A DNA stretch of 64,000 nucleotides from DASSUW01 sp963830725 (GCA_963830725.1 CAWHNO010000016.1:124001-188000), one strand, 5' to 3'. Shown: positions 18,872-37,257, counted from the first letter of the stretch. The notes: generated by a model not told the origin, from the letters alone. Numbers and translations are program-made.

Positions 18872-19932
18872 GCTGCGACCCGCTCGAGCGCGCGTGAGCG
18901 CTCGCGCTCGTCGATCAGGTCGAGCACCGCCTCCTCGAGAGCCCGGTGGTGGATCGGCAGCTCGCCCGGCTCGCCGCCGCCCGCCTCGTGCACCGGCTTG
19001 CCGATGATCAGGCCGCCCCGGTAGGCGTCGAACACGCGCGGGTCGATGTAGGACGCGCGGCACACCGCCGGTGTGTTCCCGAGGTAGTGCGCGACCTCCT
19101 TGATCGCGCGCGTGATCGCTCGCTTGCGTCCGGTCGTCGTGCTCGCCACCTCGCCGCTCACGGACAGTGCCACGGCGGCCAGCAGCGTCGCGTTCCAGGT
19201 CCGGAAGTCCTTGGCCGAGAAGTCGGCCCCCGTCGCCTCCTTCAGGTACGCGTTGATGTCGTCGGAGCGCAGGTCGCGCCACCGGCGCCGCTCCTTGTAC
19301 GCGAGCAGCTGGCCGCCACCGCCGCGCCGGCGCTTGAGGGCGGCCACGATCTCGGCCCCCTTCGCGTCCACGACCGCCTGCACGCGCCGGATGCCGCTCT
19401 TGGCCGGGTAGTCGAACACCATCTCGCCGTCGCGCGCGACCGTCACGTGCTCCCTGCACATGGTCGCGAGCCCGTAGGACTCGTTCTGCGCCGCGTACTG
19501 CTCAGAGCCGATCCGGAAGAAGCCGCGATCGAGCAGCCGCACGGCGCATGCCAGCACGCGCTCGCGGCTCAGCTCGTCGCCGTCGAGATCGTCCGCGACG
19601 TGATCGCGCAGCGCCGGGAGCGCGTGCGCGAACTGCACCATGTCGTCGAACTTCTCGGCGTCGCGCCGGGTGCGCCAGTCGTCGTGGTAGAGGTACTGCT
19701 TGCGGCCGGCGGCGTCAATTCCGGTCGCCTGGAGGTGTCCGCGAGCGTGCGGGCAGATCCAGACGTCCCGCCAAGCGGGCGGGATGCCGAGCTCGCGGAT
19801 GCGCGCGAGATCCTCCGGGTCGGTGATGAGGTCGCCTTCGTCGTCGCGGTACTCGAACCCGCGGCCGCGCCCGCGGCGGGAGATCCCGGGACCTGAGCAG
19901 TCGGATCGCAGCAACCGCGTCATGTCGCACAC
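18868..19932 (-). CDS. DNA topoisomerase IB (bacterial type)
   Basis: A 354-residue bacterial/poxvirus-type topoisomerase IB. Near the N-terminus are GFEYRDDEG and IPPAWRDVWICPH. The catalytic domain includes LDRGFFRIGSEQY, the KSGIRR region, FSAKDFRTWNATLLAA, and VCRASYIDPRVFDAY with the DNA-attacking tyrosine. The enzyme relaxes supercoils by nicking one strand through a 3' phosphotyrosine. ATG at 19932 or 19923 is possible. The gene is divergent from a STAS/RsbW pair with only 43 bases between starts. Confidence 0.92.
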   Translation of the reverse strand: MCDMTRLLRSDCSGPGISRRGRGRGFEYRDDEGDLITDPEDLARIRELGIPPAWRDVWICPHARGHLQATGIDAAGRKQYLYHDDWRTRRDAEKFDDMVQFAHALPALRDHVADDLDGDELSRERVLACAVRLLDRGFFRIGSEQYAAQNESYGLATMCREHVTVARDGEMVFDYPAKSGIRRVQAVVDAKGAEIVAALKRRRGGGGQLLAYKERRRWRDLRSDDINAYLKEATGADFSAKDFRTWNATLLAAVALSVSGEVASTTTGRKRAITRAIKEVAHYLGNTPAVCRASYIDPRVFDAYRGGLIIGKPVHEAGGGEPGELPIHHRALEEAVLDLIDERERSRALERVAA

Positions 19933-19975
19933 ACACTCTTCCCGCGTGCCCGACCTTTAGGCTTGCGTACCGGCG

Positions 19976-20311
19976 ATGCCCAACCTCGAGTTCGAGACCA
20001 CGCGGAACGGCAGCGTCGCCACGGTGCGCCCGAGCGGCGAGCTGGACCTCTCCGGCGCCGCCGTGCTCGAGGCCGAGCTCGACCGGCTGGCCGACGACCC
20101 CGAGCTCGGCGCCGTGGTGCTCGACATGCGTGGGCTCGCGTTCATGGACTCCAGCGGCCTGCGGCTGGTCGTGGTCAGCGACATGCGGGCGCGCGAGGCC
20201 GGCCGCCGCTTCTCGCTGATCCGCGGCGACGAGACGGTGCACCGCGTGTTCGAGATCACCCGCATGAGCGACCGGCTCGACTTCGTCGAGGCCGCCGAGG
20301 ACGCCGGGTGA
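19976..20311 (+). CDS. STAS anti-anti-sigma factor
   Basis: A 111-residue STAS protein with VATVRPSGELDLSGA, VVLDMRGLAFMDSSGLRLV (phospho-acceptor serine after FMDS) and VHRVFEITRM. Its stop overlaps the start of an RsbW-like gene (GTGA), giving a classical antagonist-kinase pair. It lies divergent from topoisomerase IB. It probably regulates one of the SigB-type sigmas through its partner; which one is not visible. Confidence 0.9.
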   Translation: MPNLEFETTRNGSVATVRPSGELDLSGAAVLEAELDRLADDPELGAVVLDMRGLAFMDSSGLRLVVVSDMRAREAGRRFSLIRGDETVHRVFEITRMSDRLDFVEAAEDAG

Positions 20312-20697
20312 GGCTCGAGCGCGAGCTGCCCGTCAGTCCCGAGGCCGCCTCCGCGGCGCGGCACGCGCTCGACGGCTTCGACGGCGAGCTCGCGGGCGGC
20401 CGGATGCGGGACGTGCGCCTGCTCGTCTCCGAGCTCGTGACCAACGCGGTCCGCCATGCCAACCTCGATGACGGCGATGTGATCGGCCTCGTGGTCGAGC
20501 TCGCCGACGACGCCCTGCGCGTCGAGGTCCACGACCCCGGCGGCGGCTTCGTGCCGTCCGCCCCGTCACCGGATCCCGCACGCCCCTCGGGCTGGGGCCT
20601 CTACCTCGTCGCCGAGCTGGCCGACCGCTGGGGCGTCGACTCCGACGACCGCACACTGGTCTGGTTCGAGCTGGACCGCGAGGCGGCCGCCGCCTAG
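20308..20697 (+). CDS. RsbW-like HATPase (anti-sigma/serine kinase type)
   Basis: A 129-residue HATPase_c_2 protein: LLVSELVTNAVRHANL is the N-box, HDPGGGF the first G-box and GWGLYLVAELADRWGV the second, ending TLVWFELDRE. GTG 20308 overlaps the STAS stop by four bases, so the two are translated together. It should phosphorylate the STAS partner and, or instead, hold a sigma factor. Confidence 0.9.
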   Translation: MRLERELPVSPEAASAARHALDGFDGELAGGRMRDVRLLVSELVTNAVRHANLDDGDVIGLVVELADDALRVEVHDPGGGFVPSAPSPDPARPSGWGLYLVAELADRWGVDSDDRTLVWFELDREAAAA

Positions 20698-20852
20698 CCG
20701 GCCGATTGGGCTACGCTCTACGCACAGGGTTCGGGGCAGGGGAGCCTCGAGCTACCAGGAATCGATCGTTCGGCTTGATGCGGGCTTCGCGCGCCGCGCG
20801 AGGCCTTCGGCGGGCGCGCGTGCCGATCGGCAGCGCGGAGGGGAGCTTCGCC

Positions 20853-23800
20853 ATGAGGTGCAGACGCTGTGCCGTGCTTGGGCTGGCCGTGCTGGCGGCC
20901 GCCCTCTCGCTCGCTCCGGCCGCTTCCGGCCAGGGCGGGGAGCAGCTCGAGATGTACACCCTGGAGGGCAGCGCCGACAGGGTGAACGAGGCCGCCGGCG
21001 GCACCGAGCTCGCCGGCGTCCGCCAGACGGCCGCGGGCATCCGGGCACACGCGGTGCTGACGCGCGCGCAGCGTGCCAAGGTCGCCGCGAGCGGCGTGAG
21101 GATCAGGCTGACGCGGAACAAGCAGGGCGAGACGGTCACGCAGCAGGCCGCACTGCAGGCGGCCGGCGGCTTCAGCGTCTTCCGCTCCTGGGACGAGCCC
21201 GGCGGCATCCGCGACGAGCTCCACGCGATCGCGCAGGACAACCGCCAGGTCGTGAAGCTCGAGGTCCTGGGGCGGTCGCATCAGGGCCGCGAGATCATCG
21301 CCCTGAAGGTCACGGAGGGCGCTCGTGACAGGCGCGACGGCTCGCGCCCTGCCGTCCTGTACTCGTCGACGCAGCACGCGCGCGAGTGGATCAGCACGGA
21401 GGTCAACCGCCGGCTCCTGCACCACTTCGTCGACGGCTGGAACGCGAAGGACAAGGAGATCCGGGGGATCCTCGAAGACAGCGAGCTGTGGTTCGTCATC
21501 GTCGCGAATCCCGACGGCTACCAGTACACGTTCGACCACGACCGGCTGTGGCGGAAGAACCTCCGCGACAACGACGGCAACGGGGAGATCACCGTCGGCG
21601 ACGGCGTCGACCCGAACCGCAACTTCGACGCGAACTGGGGCTACGACAACGAGGGCTCCTCGCCGGATCCGGCCGACGAGACCTATCGCGGTCCGAGCCC
21701 GGCCTCCGAGCCGGAGACGCGGGCGCTGGCGGGCCTGATCGACCGCGTCAAGCCGAGGCTGCACTCGAACGTGCACTCCTTCGGCGAGTGGCTGCTGTAC
21801 CCGCAGGGCTGGCAGGTCGGCACGCTCGACGCGGACAACCCGCTGTACGTGGCGCTCGGCGGCACCGACGCCGAGCCCGGCGATCCCGGGCTTCAACCCC
21901 GGCCAGTCGGCCGACACCCTGTACGTCACCAACGGCGAGACGACCGACTACTCCGAGAGCAGCGCGGGCGCGATCGCGTACACGCCCGAGCTCGGGGAGG
22001 GGACGCCGGGCGCCGGCTTCGTGTTCCCGGACGACGAGGCGCTGATCCAGGCGGAGTTCCAGAGGACGCTCGCGTTCCACATGGGCCTCGCCAGGTCCGC
22101 GGCAGATCCCGCGAACCCCGTCTCACCGGTCGGCATCGACGTCGAGCCGTTCTACCTCGATCAGGACGACATCGACCCCCAGAACGGGCAGCAGTCGCTG
22201 TTCGACTTCAAGTTCGCCGCTCTCCTACGGCGATCCGCAGCCGGTGCGCGTGCTGGCCAAGCGCAGCCTCGGCAAGGTCACGCTCCGCTACCAGGTCAAC
22301 GGCGGCCGCGTCCAGAGCGGCTCGACCAGCGAGTGGAGCGGCGGTGAGCGCTACGGGGTCGGCAACGACGTCTACTACCACGTGGTCGGCGACCAGGTCA
22401 CCGGCACGAAGCCCGGCGACAGCGTGAAGGTCTGGTTCACGGCCGGCAAGGAGCAGAGCGACTCGTTCACGTACCGCGTCGTCTCCGACACCGGGCGCCG
22501 CGTACTGATCGTCGCCGCGGAGGACTACAGCGGCGCGTCGCCGGTCCAGCCGCCGGGGCCGCACTTCCTCTCGTACTACGCGAACGCGCTGGCCGCCAAC
22601 GGCGTCGCGTTCGACGTCTACGACGTGGACGCGAACGGCCGCACGGCGCCGGACAACCTCGGCGTGCTGAGCCACTACGACGCCGTCGTCTGGTACACGG
22701 GCAACGACGTCGTGACGCGCGAGCCGGGCTGGGGCGGGGGCAACGCGTCGCGGCTCGCGATGCAGGAGCTGCTGGAGGTGCGCGACTTCGTCAACGAGGG
22801 CGGTCGCGTGCTCTACGCCGGCAAGGCGGCCGGCCAGCAGTACACGCCGGGCCTCGGCGCGCAGCTCTACGACCCGTTCGAGAACCGGCAGTGCCGCGCC
22901 GACCCGGCGATCCAGGCGCGCTGCCTCGCGCTGTCCGGCTCGGGCGACAGCCAGGGCGACCCGATCGAGTACTGGTTCGGGGCGAACATCACCACGGTCG
23001 ACGGCGGGCTGGACCCGGACACGGGCGAGCCGTTCCCCGTCGACGGCATCGACAACCCGTTCACCGGCCTGTCGTGGAGCTTCAACGGTCCCGACAGCGC
23101 CCAGAACCAGACCACGAACTCGTCGTTCATCGCAACCGGCGACTTCCTGCAGGTGACCGATCCGGCGGGCAGCTTCCCGCAGTTCGAGAGCTGGCCGGCG
23201 GCCGAGTACCGGAGCGGGCTGTCGGGCCCGTTCGACCCGCACACGGGCCAGTCGTTCATGTGGTCCAACCGGGCCGACGAGGCCTACAAGCGCCTGTCGC
23301 GGACGATCACCGTCCCGGCGGGCGGCGCCACGCTCAACTTCTGGTCGAGCTACAACCTCGAGCTGGACTTCGACTACATGATCGTCGAGGCCCACACCGT
23401 CGGCCAGGACGACTGGACGACGCTGCCGGACCAGAACGGCCACACGACCAGCGACCTGAGCACCGATGAGTCGTGCACGGGCGGCTGGAGCAACCCGGCC
23501 GACGAGGCCAACTTCCTGCACCCGTTCCTCACCCACTACCAGACGTTCGACCCGGCGACCGGCACCTGCTCGTCGACCGGCTCGAGCGGTGAGTGGAACG
23601 CGGCGAACGGCGCGTCGGGCGGCTGGCAGCAGTTGTCGTTCGACCTCGGCGGGTTCGCGGGCCAGCAGGTGGAGGTCTCGATCACTGCGCTGAGCGACTG
23701 GGGGCTGCAGCAGTTCCCCGGCGTGTTCATCGACGACATCGAGGTCTCGACGGGCGAGGGGAGCACCTCGTTCGAGGACGACGCCGACCCGACGGACGGC

Positions 23801-24010
23801 TGGACCGTCCCCGGCGCGCCGCAGGACCCGGAGGGGATCGAGGGCCCGAACCTCAACGACTGGGGCCGCCGCGGCGGTCTCGGGATCAAGGAGGGAGCCG
23901 CCGTCGCGACCGGCGACACGCTCTACCTGGGGTTCGGCCTGGAGGGCATCACCGACGCCGCGACCCGCAGGGACGTGATGGGCCGCGCCATCGCGTACCT
24001 GCTGCGCTGA
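20853..24010 (+). CDS. Secreted M14 zinc carboxypeptidase, large (two frameshifts)
   Basis: A signal peptide (CAVLGLAVLAAALSLAPAASG) follows ATG 20853. A propeptide-like segment precedes the M14 domain. The domain has SSTQHAREWISTE with the zinc ligands His and Glu, NPDGYQYTFDHDR with the substrate-binding Asn/Arg region DPNRNFDANW, the third ligand in HSNVHSFGEW, and the catalytic-glutamate part in YTPELGEGTPG. A long C-terminal region follows, with a RVLIVAAEDYSG lyase-like or Rossmann-like segment and a domain resembling the C-terminal part of immune-inhibitor-A (M6-like) peptidases. Frames change near 21879 and 22222, each one extra base. It would act outside the cell, releasing C-terminal residues from proteins. 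Confidence 0.85.
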
Positions 24011-24019
24011 GGAGGGCGG

Positions 24020-24047
24020 ACGGGCCGGGGCCTCAGGGTCCCGGCCC
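24020..24047. terminator. Hairpin between convergent genes
   Basis: CGGGCCGGG at 24020-24028 pairs exactly with CCCGGCCCG at 24039-24047 around a 10-base loop. It sits between the stops of the carboxypeptidase (24010) and the convergent xylose isomerase (24062), where a shared terminator is expected. There is no T-run. Confidence 0.5.
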
Positions 24048-24061
24048 GGCCGGCGCCGCGC

Positions 24062-25219
24062 TCAGCGCACTCCGAGCAGCACCTCGACGAGGATCTGGTC
24101 GAGCCGCTCGTTGTAGTAGCCGCGCTCCGCCAGCGCGTCGAGCGCCTCGGACTCGGACTTGAGCGTCTCGGGGTCGTCGCCCTCCACCGAGGCCCGCGCC
24201 AGCTCTGGCGCCGAGGCCGCCTCGAGCGCCTCCTGCACCTCCGGCAGCGAGTCGAAATGGCGCGCGCGATCGGCCAGCGCCAGGTAGGTGCGCATGCACC
24301 CCGTGGCGAAGTCCCACACGCCCTCGAAGTTCTCGTTGCGGTAGGCGTGCGCGTCGAAATGCCGCGGCCCGCTGTAGCCGGCGCGCTCGAGCAGGCGGAC
24401 GAGCAGGAATGCCTCCTTGAGGTCCTCCGAGCCGAAGCGGAAGTCCTGGTCGTAGCGCCCGACGTCCTGCCCGTTGAGGTCGATGTGGAACAGCTTGCCC
24501 GCCCACAGCGCGTGCCCGACGGCATGGTGGAACGACAGCCCCGCCATCGTCTCGTGCGCGACCTCGGGGTTCAGGCCCACGAGCTCGGGCCGGTCGAGCG
24601 TGGAGATGAAGTGCAGCGCATGCCCGACGGTGGGCAGGAAGATGTCGCCGCGCGGCTCGTTCGGCTTCGGCTCGAGCGCGAAGCGGAAGCCGTAGCCCTG
24701 GCTCTCCGAGTAGTCGACGAGCACGTTGACGGCCTCGCGGTAGCGCTCGAGCGCGTCGCGCGGGTCCTTGGCGGCGCCGACCTCGGTGCCCTCGCGCCCG
24801 CCCCAGAACACGTAGACCTCGCCGCCCAGCTCGGCGCCGAGGTCGATCGAGCGCATCGCCTTGCCGATCGCCGCCCGCCGCACGCGGCGGTCGTTGGAGG
24901 TGAACGCGCCGTCCTTGAACGCCGGATGGCCGAACAGGTTCGTCGTCGCCATGCCGACGCCCATGCCGGCCTCGTCGAGCGCGGCCTTCATGCGCGCGAC
25001 GATCCGGTCGCGCTCGGCCGCGCGGCGTGCCCCACGGGATCAGGTCGTCGTCGTGCAGGCTGATGCCCCACGCGCCGAGCTCGCCGAGCTTCTTGACCGA
25101 GTCGACGGGGTCGATCGGCTCGCGCGTCGGCCCGCCGAACGGGTCGCGGCCCGGGGTTGCCGACGGTCCACAGACCGAACGTGAAGCGGTGCTCCGGGCG
25201 CGGGGTCAGGTTTGTCCAT
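24062..25219 (-). CDS. xylA: Xylose isomerase (three frameshifts near the 5' end)
   Basis: From about residue 80 the frame is intact and matches actinobacterial XylA. It has VGMATTNLFGHPAFKDGAFTSND (core TTNLFGHP), VFWGGREGTE, ALEPKPNEPRG, VGLNPEVAHETMAGL, LFHIDLNGQDVGRYDQD and GPRHFDAHAYR, covering the metal-binding Glu, His and Asp residues. Upstream, the expected start (TNLTPRPEHRFTFGLWTVGN, GRDPFGG, LHDDDLIPWGT) is present but spread over three frames. One extra base each near 25216, 25155 and 25021 would repair it. ATG 25219 is then the natural start. The enzyme converts xylose to xylulose, and in practice glucose to fructose. It lies 82 bases after the giant secreted-protein gene. Confidence 0.9.
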
Positions 25220-25254
25220 GCGCCATGCGCATCCTTTCAATCGGGAACGGCGAA

Positions 25255-25280
25255 GGGGGCGCCGCCGCGGCGACGCCCCC
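25255..25280 (-). terminator. GC-rich hairpin after the giant secreted-protein gene
   Basis: GGGGGCG at 25255-25261 pairs with CGCCCCC at 25274-25280, with further pairing possible inside. It begins about 21 bases past the stop of the upstream gene (25302) and before xylA on the same strand, so it may end that transcript or lower read-through. Confidence 0.5.
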
Positions 25281-25301
25281 TGCCTGCTCTGCTCGGCCGC
25301 G

Positions 25302-33460
<8,159 letters not shown>

Positions 33461-33495
33461 GAAGCACTCCCCCATCCCTTTATTTGCCAGCGAAA

Positions 33496-33543
33496 GGTGC
33501 CTCCCCCGGCACCCCGGCGAGCCAGCTTTCGGCTAGCCGCCGG
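33496..33543 (-). promoter_or_regulatory. Two abutting hairpins between ku and the giant gene
   Basis: Reading the minus strand, CCGGCG plus GCTAGC pairs with GCTGGC plus CGCCGG around CGAAA (33543-33514, one bulged base). It is followed at once by GGTGCC..GGCACC (33513-33496). The pair starts 38 bases after the repaired ku stop and ends 36 bases before the giant gene's ATG, whose ribosome-binding site is GGGGGAG. It is either the ku terminator or a structured leader. It was compared from memory with c-di-AMP and c-di-GMP riboswitches and does not clearly match either. Confidence 0.45.
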
Positions 33544-33580
33544 ACAAATTACTCGCGGGCCGCGGCGGCTGTCAACGGCG

Positions 33581-34439
33581 TCAGGACTTCGCGCCGGCCT
33601 TCTCGCGCGCCTTCTTGGTGGACTGCTTCTTCGCGCCGTCCTTCTTGCCGCCGCTGTCGTCCTTGACCGCCGCGAGGCTGGCCTCGAGCGCGGCCATGAG
33701 GTCGGGGACCTTGTCCGGCTTGGGCGCCTCGGGCTGGACCGCGATCTCCTGTCCCTGCGCCTTGCGCCTCGATCAGCTCGAGCACCTTGTCGCGGTACTC
33801 GTCGCGGTACTGCGACGGGTCGAACTCGCCCGAGAGGGAGTCGATCAGCTGCTGGGCCATCTTGACCTCGCGGTCGGAGACCTTGAGGTCCTTCGAGTCC
33901 GGCAGGTCGTCGAGCTCGTCGTGCGGGACGACCTCGTCGTGGAAGATCATCGTCTCCATCATCAGCAGCTCGCTGGCCGGCCGGATCGCGACGAGCTGCT
34001 CCTTCGAGCGGATCACCACGCGGGCGATCGCGACCTTGCCCGACGCCTCCATGGCGTTCAGCAGCAGGCCGTAGGCCTTCGCGGCGCCCTTGTCGGGGAC
34101 GAGGTAGTACGGGTGGTCGTAGTAGATCGGGTCGATGTCGACCTGATCGACGAAGTCCTCGATCTGGATCGTTCGCGTGCGCTCGGGGTCGAGCGCGTCG
34201 AGCTCGTCGGGGGTGATGACGACGTAGCGGTCCTTGGTCAGCTCGAAGCCCTTGACGATCTGCTCGAAGGGCACCTCGTCGCCGGTCTCGGGATCGGTCC
34301 GCTTCATCTGAATGCGGTTGCCGGTCTTCTCGTTGAGCTGGTTGAACCGCACCGTCTTGCGAGACACCGCGGAGTAGAGCTTGATGGGCACGTTCACCAG
34401 TCCGAAGGAGATCGCGCCGCTCCAGATCGATCGGGCCAT
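33581..34439 (-). CDS. ku: Ku protein for non-homologous end joining (one frameshift)
   Basis: The start MARSIWSGAISFGLVNVPIK is the standard bacterial Ku opening. The core continues with GFELTKDRYVVITPDELDAL, VDQVDIDPIYYDHPYYL and LLLNAMEASGKVAIARVV. Next comes ETMIFHDEVV and a MAQQLIDSLSGEFDPSQYRDEY region. The frame changes near 33765. After removing one extra base it continues KAQGQEIAV into a Lys/Ala-rich tail (KKDGAKKQSTKKAREK) ending at 33581, giving about 285 residues. Ku dimers ring DNA ends and recruit LigD. It starts four bases after a methyltransferase gene on the same strand; its partners LigD-PE-LIG and LigD-POL are elsewhere in the window. Confidence 0.94.
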
Positions 34440-34443
34440 GCTC

Positions 34444-35131
34444 TTATTCTGACCTACGCCGCCGCGGCATCAACATCCGCACGCCGCGCTTGCGGCCGCG
34501 CACGACCAGGACGTCCTCCTCGTCCTGGCCGCGGATCGAGCAGCCCCTGGGCCTCGAGATGGGCCCGGCGGCCGTTCATCAGCGGGCCGAGCGGGCCGCG
34601 CTCCTGCGCCGCCAGATCGACCTCCAGGCCGCCGGCGGAGAGCAGCTCGGCGGTCCGCTCGTAGCCGAGCAGCGACGAGTGGACGACGAGCAGCACGCCC
34701 CCGGGCGCCAGGTGCTCCGGCGCCTGCGCGCAGATGCGGTCGAGCAGCGCGCGGCCGTCGCGGCCGGCGTCCCACGCGCGCGCGCGCCCGCGCGCGGGTA
34801 GCGCTTCCGTCGGCGCCGGGACATAGGGCGGGTTGGAGACGATCGCGTCGAACCGCTCGTCGCCGACCGCCGCCAGCAGGTCGCCGCGCACGGCCCGCAC
34901 GCGCACGCCGTTGAGCGCCGCGTTGAGGCGGATCGTCGCCACGGCGCGGCGCGAGATGTCGACGGCGGTGACCTCCGCGCGACGGGCCGCGCGGACGGCG
35001 AGCGCCCCGCTGCCCGAGCAGAGGTCGAGCACGCGTGCGCCCGCCGGCAGGGGCTCGGCGTCGAGCGCATCGGCCAGCAGCCACGTGTCGCTGATCGGAC
35101 GGAAGACGCCGGGCGGGATCACGAGCCGCAC
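34444..35131 (-). CDS. HemK/PrmC-type class I methyltransferase (frameshift near 3' end)
   Basis: About 229 residues. It has a SAM-binding motif VLDLCSGSGALAVRAA, the second acidic strand VTAVDISRRAV and the glutamine/adenine-methylase signature FDAIVSNPPYVPAP. The NPPY motif marks N-methyltransferases of the PrmC/HemK2/MTQ2 and TrmN6 group. Near 34540 one extra base shifts the frame. The repaired tail reads GQDEEDVLVVRGRKRGVRM and stops at 34444, four bases before ku. GTG 35131 starts only 24 bases from the divergent ligase gene, with a GGGTAG at 35141-35146 on its strand. The target may be a release factor, but prmC proper often sits next to prfA, so this is uncertain. Confidence 0.8.
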
Positions 35132-35155
35132 ACCCGCGCCCTACCCTCCGGGCCC

Positions 35156-36254
35156 GTGCGCGATTCGCTGCCCACGGCCGCCGAGCTGCGGGCGGCGTTC
35201 GAGCGGCCCGGTCCGGCCACGGTCGGCCTGGAAGAGGAGCTGATGCTGCTCGACGCCGAGACGCTCGACCTCGCGCCGCGAGCCGCCGAGGTCGTCGAGG
35301 AGCTCGGCGGCGACCCGCGCTTCAAGCTCGAGATGCCGGCGGCGCAGCTGGAGATCGTCACCGCGCCCGCACGACAGCGTGGCCGGCGCCGCGCGGGAGC
35401 TGGCGCAGGCGCGCGCCGACCTGGCCGCGGCCGTGGCCGGTCGCTTCCGGCTCGCCGGCGCCGGCGCGCATCCGTTCGCCGCCGGCTCGGGCCCGCTCAA
35501 CCCCGGGCCGCGCTACGAGGCGATCGGCGCCGAGTACGCCGCCGTGGCCCGCCGCCAGCTCGTGTTCGGCCTGCACGTCCACGTCGCCGTCCGCGGCGCC
35601 GACCGCGCGCTCGCCGTCTACAACGCGCTGCGCTCGTACCTGCCCGAGCTGGCCGCGCTGGCCGCCAACGCGCCGTTCTACGAGGGCCGTGACAGCGGCC
35701 TGGCCTCGGTCCGCTCGCGCATCTCCGGCCTGCTCCCGCGCCAGGGCGTGCCGCCCGCCCTCGACAGCTTCGAGGCATACGCCGAGGCGCTGCGCTGGTG
35801 CGGCTTCGACGATCCGCGCCAGTGGTGGTGGGAGCTGCGCCTGCATCCGGTGTTCGGGACCGTCGAGGTGCGCGTGCCCGACACGCAGCGGACGGTCGCG
35901 GACAGCGCGGCGATCGCCACCGTCGTCCACGCGCTCGCGAGCGACCTCGCGGCCCGCCACGACGCGGGCGAGGCGCTGCCGGTCGCCGAGTCGTGGCGGA
36001 TCGACCAGAACCGCTGGTCGGCATGCCGGCACGGGCTCGAGGGCGAGATGACCGACCTCGTCTCCGGCGACGCGCCGCCCGCACGCGCGACCGCCTCGCC
36101 GCGCTCGCCGGCGAGCTCGGCGTGCCGCTGCCGGCCGGCGACGGCGCGCCGCGCCAGCGCGAGATCGCGGCCGAGCGGGGCCTGCGCGGGTCTCGTGGCG
36201 TGGCTGTCCGACGGCTTCACGACCGGCGTTTCGAGGCCTGACGAGCGGGGGTAG
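35156..36254 (+). CDS. GCS2/YbdK-type carboxylate-amine ligase (about three frameshifts)
   Basis: The start VGLEEELMLLDAETLDL and later LEMPAAQLEIVT match the glutamate-cysteine ligase 2 (YbdK) family. So do FGLHVHVAV, LAALAANAPFYEGRDSGLASVRSRI, QWWWELRLHPVFGTVEVRVPDTQ and RWSACRHGLEG. These enzymes join glutamate to cysteine or another amine using ATP. Frames change near 35371 (extra base), 36082 (missing base) and 36190 (extra base), and the family match continues across each. GTG 35156 is close to the divergent methyltransferase start. In actinobacteria this family can feed mycothiol-independent thiols such as ergothioneine precursors, but the true amine substrate is unknown. Confidence 0.82.
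36228..36254 (+). promoter_or_regulatory. SigB/SigF-like promoter before the iron redox enzyme
   Basis: GTTTCG at 36228-36233 and GGGTAG at 36249-36254 are separated by 15 bases, close to the GTTT..GGGWAW pattern known for SigB/SigF. The -10 ends nine bases before the GTG start at 36264, so the message would be almost leaderless. The boxes overlap the end of the preceding ligase gene. Confidence 0.5.
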
Positions 36255-36263
36255 GGCGACCGT

Positions 36264-37257
36264 GTGATCGCCCTACCCGAGCCCCGTGGGGCCGTCACCG
36301 CGCTCCTGCTCGACGCGCTCGCCGGACCCGTCCGCCCGCTCCCGGCGGCACCGGCGCCGAGCGACGACGAGGACCTCCAGCTCGCGCTCTACCTCTGCTA
36401 CGAGCTGCACTACCGCGGCCTGCCCGGGGTGGACGAGCGCTGGGAGTGGGAGCCGTCCCTGCTCGGCGCTGCGCGCCGGGCTGGAGCGCGCGCTTCGAGG
36501 CGGCGCTGCGGCGCGACGTGCCGGTGCCGGCCGGCGAGCGGGGCGATGGATCTCGACGCTGCGCGCGATCGAGGCCGCCGACGACGCGCCCTCGCTCTCG
36601 AAGCACCTCGAGCGCGACGGCACGCTCGAGCAGTTCCTCGAGTTCGTGGTCCACCGCTCGGCCTACCAGCTCAAGGAGGCCGACCCGCACTCGTGGGCGC
36701 TGCCGCGGCTGAGCGGCGGCCCGAAGGCGGCGCTGGTGGAGATCCAGGCGGACGAGTACGGCGGCGGCGACCCGCGGCGCATCCACGCCCAGCTCTTCGC
36801 CGACGCGATGGACGCCCTCGGTCTCGACAGCCGCTACGGCGCGTACATCGACCGACATCCCCGCCGTCACGCTGGCAACCGTCAACCTCATGTCGATGTT
36901 CGGACTTCATCGCCGCCTGCGCGGAGCGATCGTCGGCCACCTCGCGCTGTTCGAGATGACCTCGTCGATCCCGAACCGCCGCTACGCCAACGGCCTGCGG
37001 CGGCTCGGCCTCGCCGACGCCACCGCGTTCTTCGACGAGCACGTGGTCGCCGACGCCGTGCACGAGAACATCGCGGCGGTCGACCTCGCCGGCGGCCTCG
37101 CCCGCAGGACCCGGCGGTCGCCCCGGACATCCTGTGGGGCGCCGCGGCGCTGGTCGAGCTCGAGGGCCGCTTCGCGCGCCACCTGCTCGGCTCCTGGGAT
37201 GCGGGCGGGAGCTCGCTGCGACGGTCCGTCGAGCAGCCGGCCCGCTCCGTCGGCTAA
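36264..37257 (+). CDS. Iron-containing redox enzyme (haem-oxygenase-2-like, PF14518 type) (several frameshifts)
   Basis: The pieces in order match this family. LQLALYLCYELHYRGLPGVD is followed by a helix FEAALRRDVPVPAG, then LEQFLEFVVHRSAYQLKEADPHSWALPRLSG (core VVHRSAYQLKEADPH), ALVEIQADEYGGG, and HAQLFADAMDALGLDSRYGAYID. Further on are NLMSMFGLHRRLRGAIVGHLALFEMTSSIPNRRY (core FEMTSSIPNRRYANGL), ATAFFDEHVVADAVHE and a final ILWGAAALVELEGRFA helix. The conserved Glu and His residues suit a di-iron helical bundle. Frames change about five times between 36470 and 37105. The reaction is not known. In other actinobacteria this family is often paired with a CDGSH protein, which here is encoded convergently. 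Confidence 0.82.

Noticed and set aside
33461..33548. c-di-AMP (ydaO) or c-di-GMP riboswitch upstream of the giant secreted gene
   Set aside because: Hairpins and GGGGGAGG-like loops are suggestive, but the conserved core sequences of those classes could not be aligned by eye.
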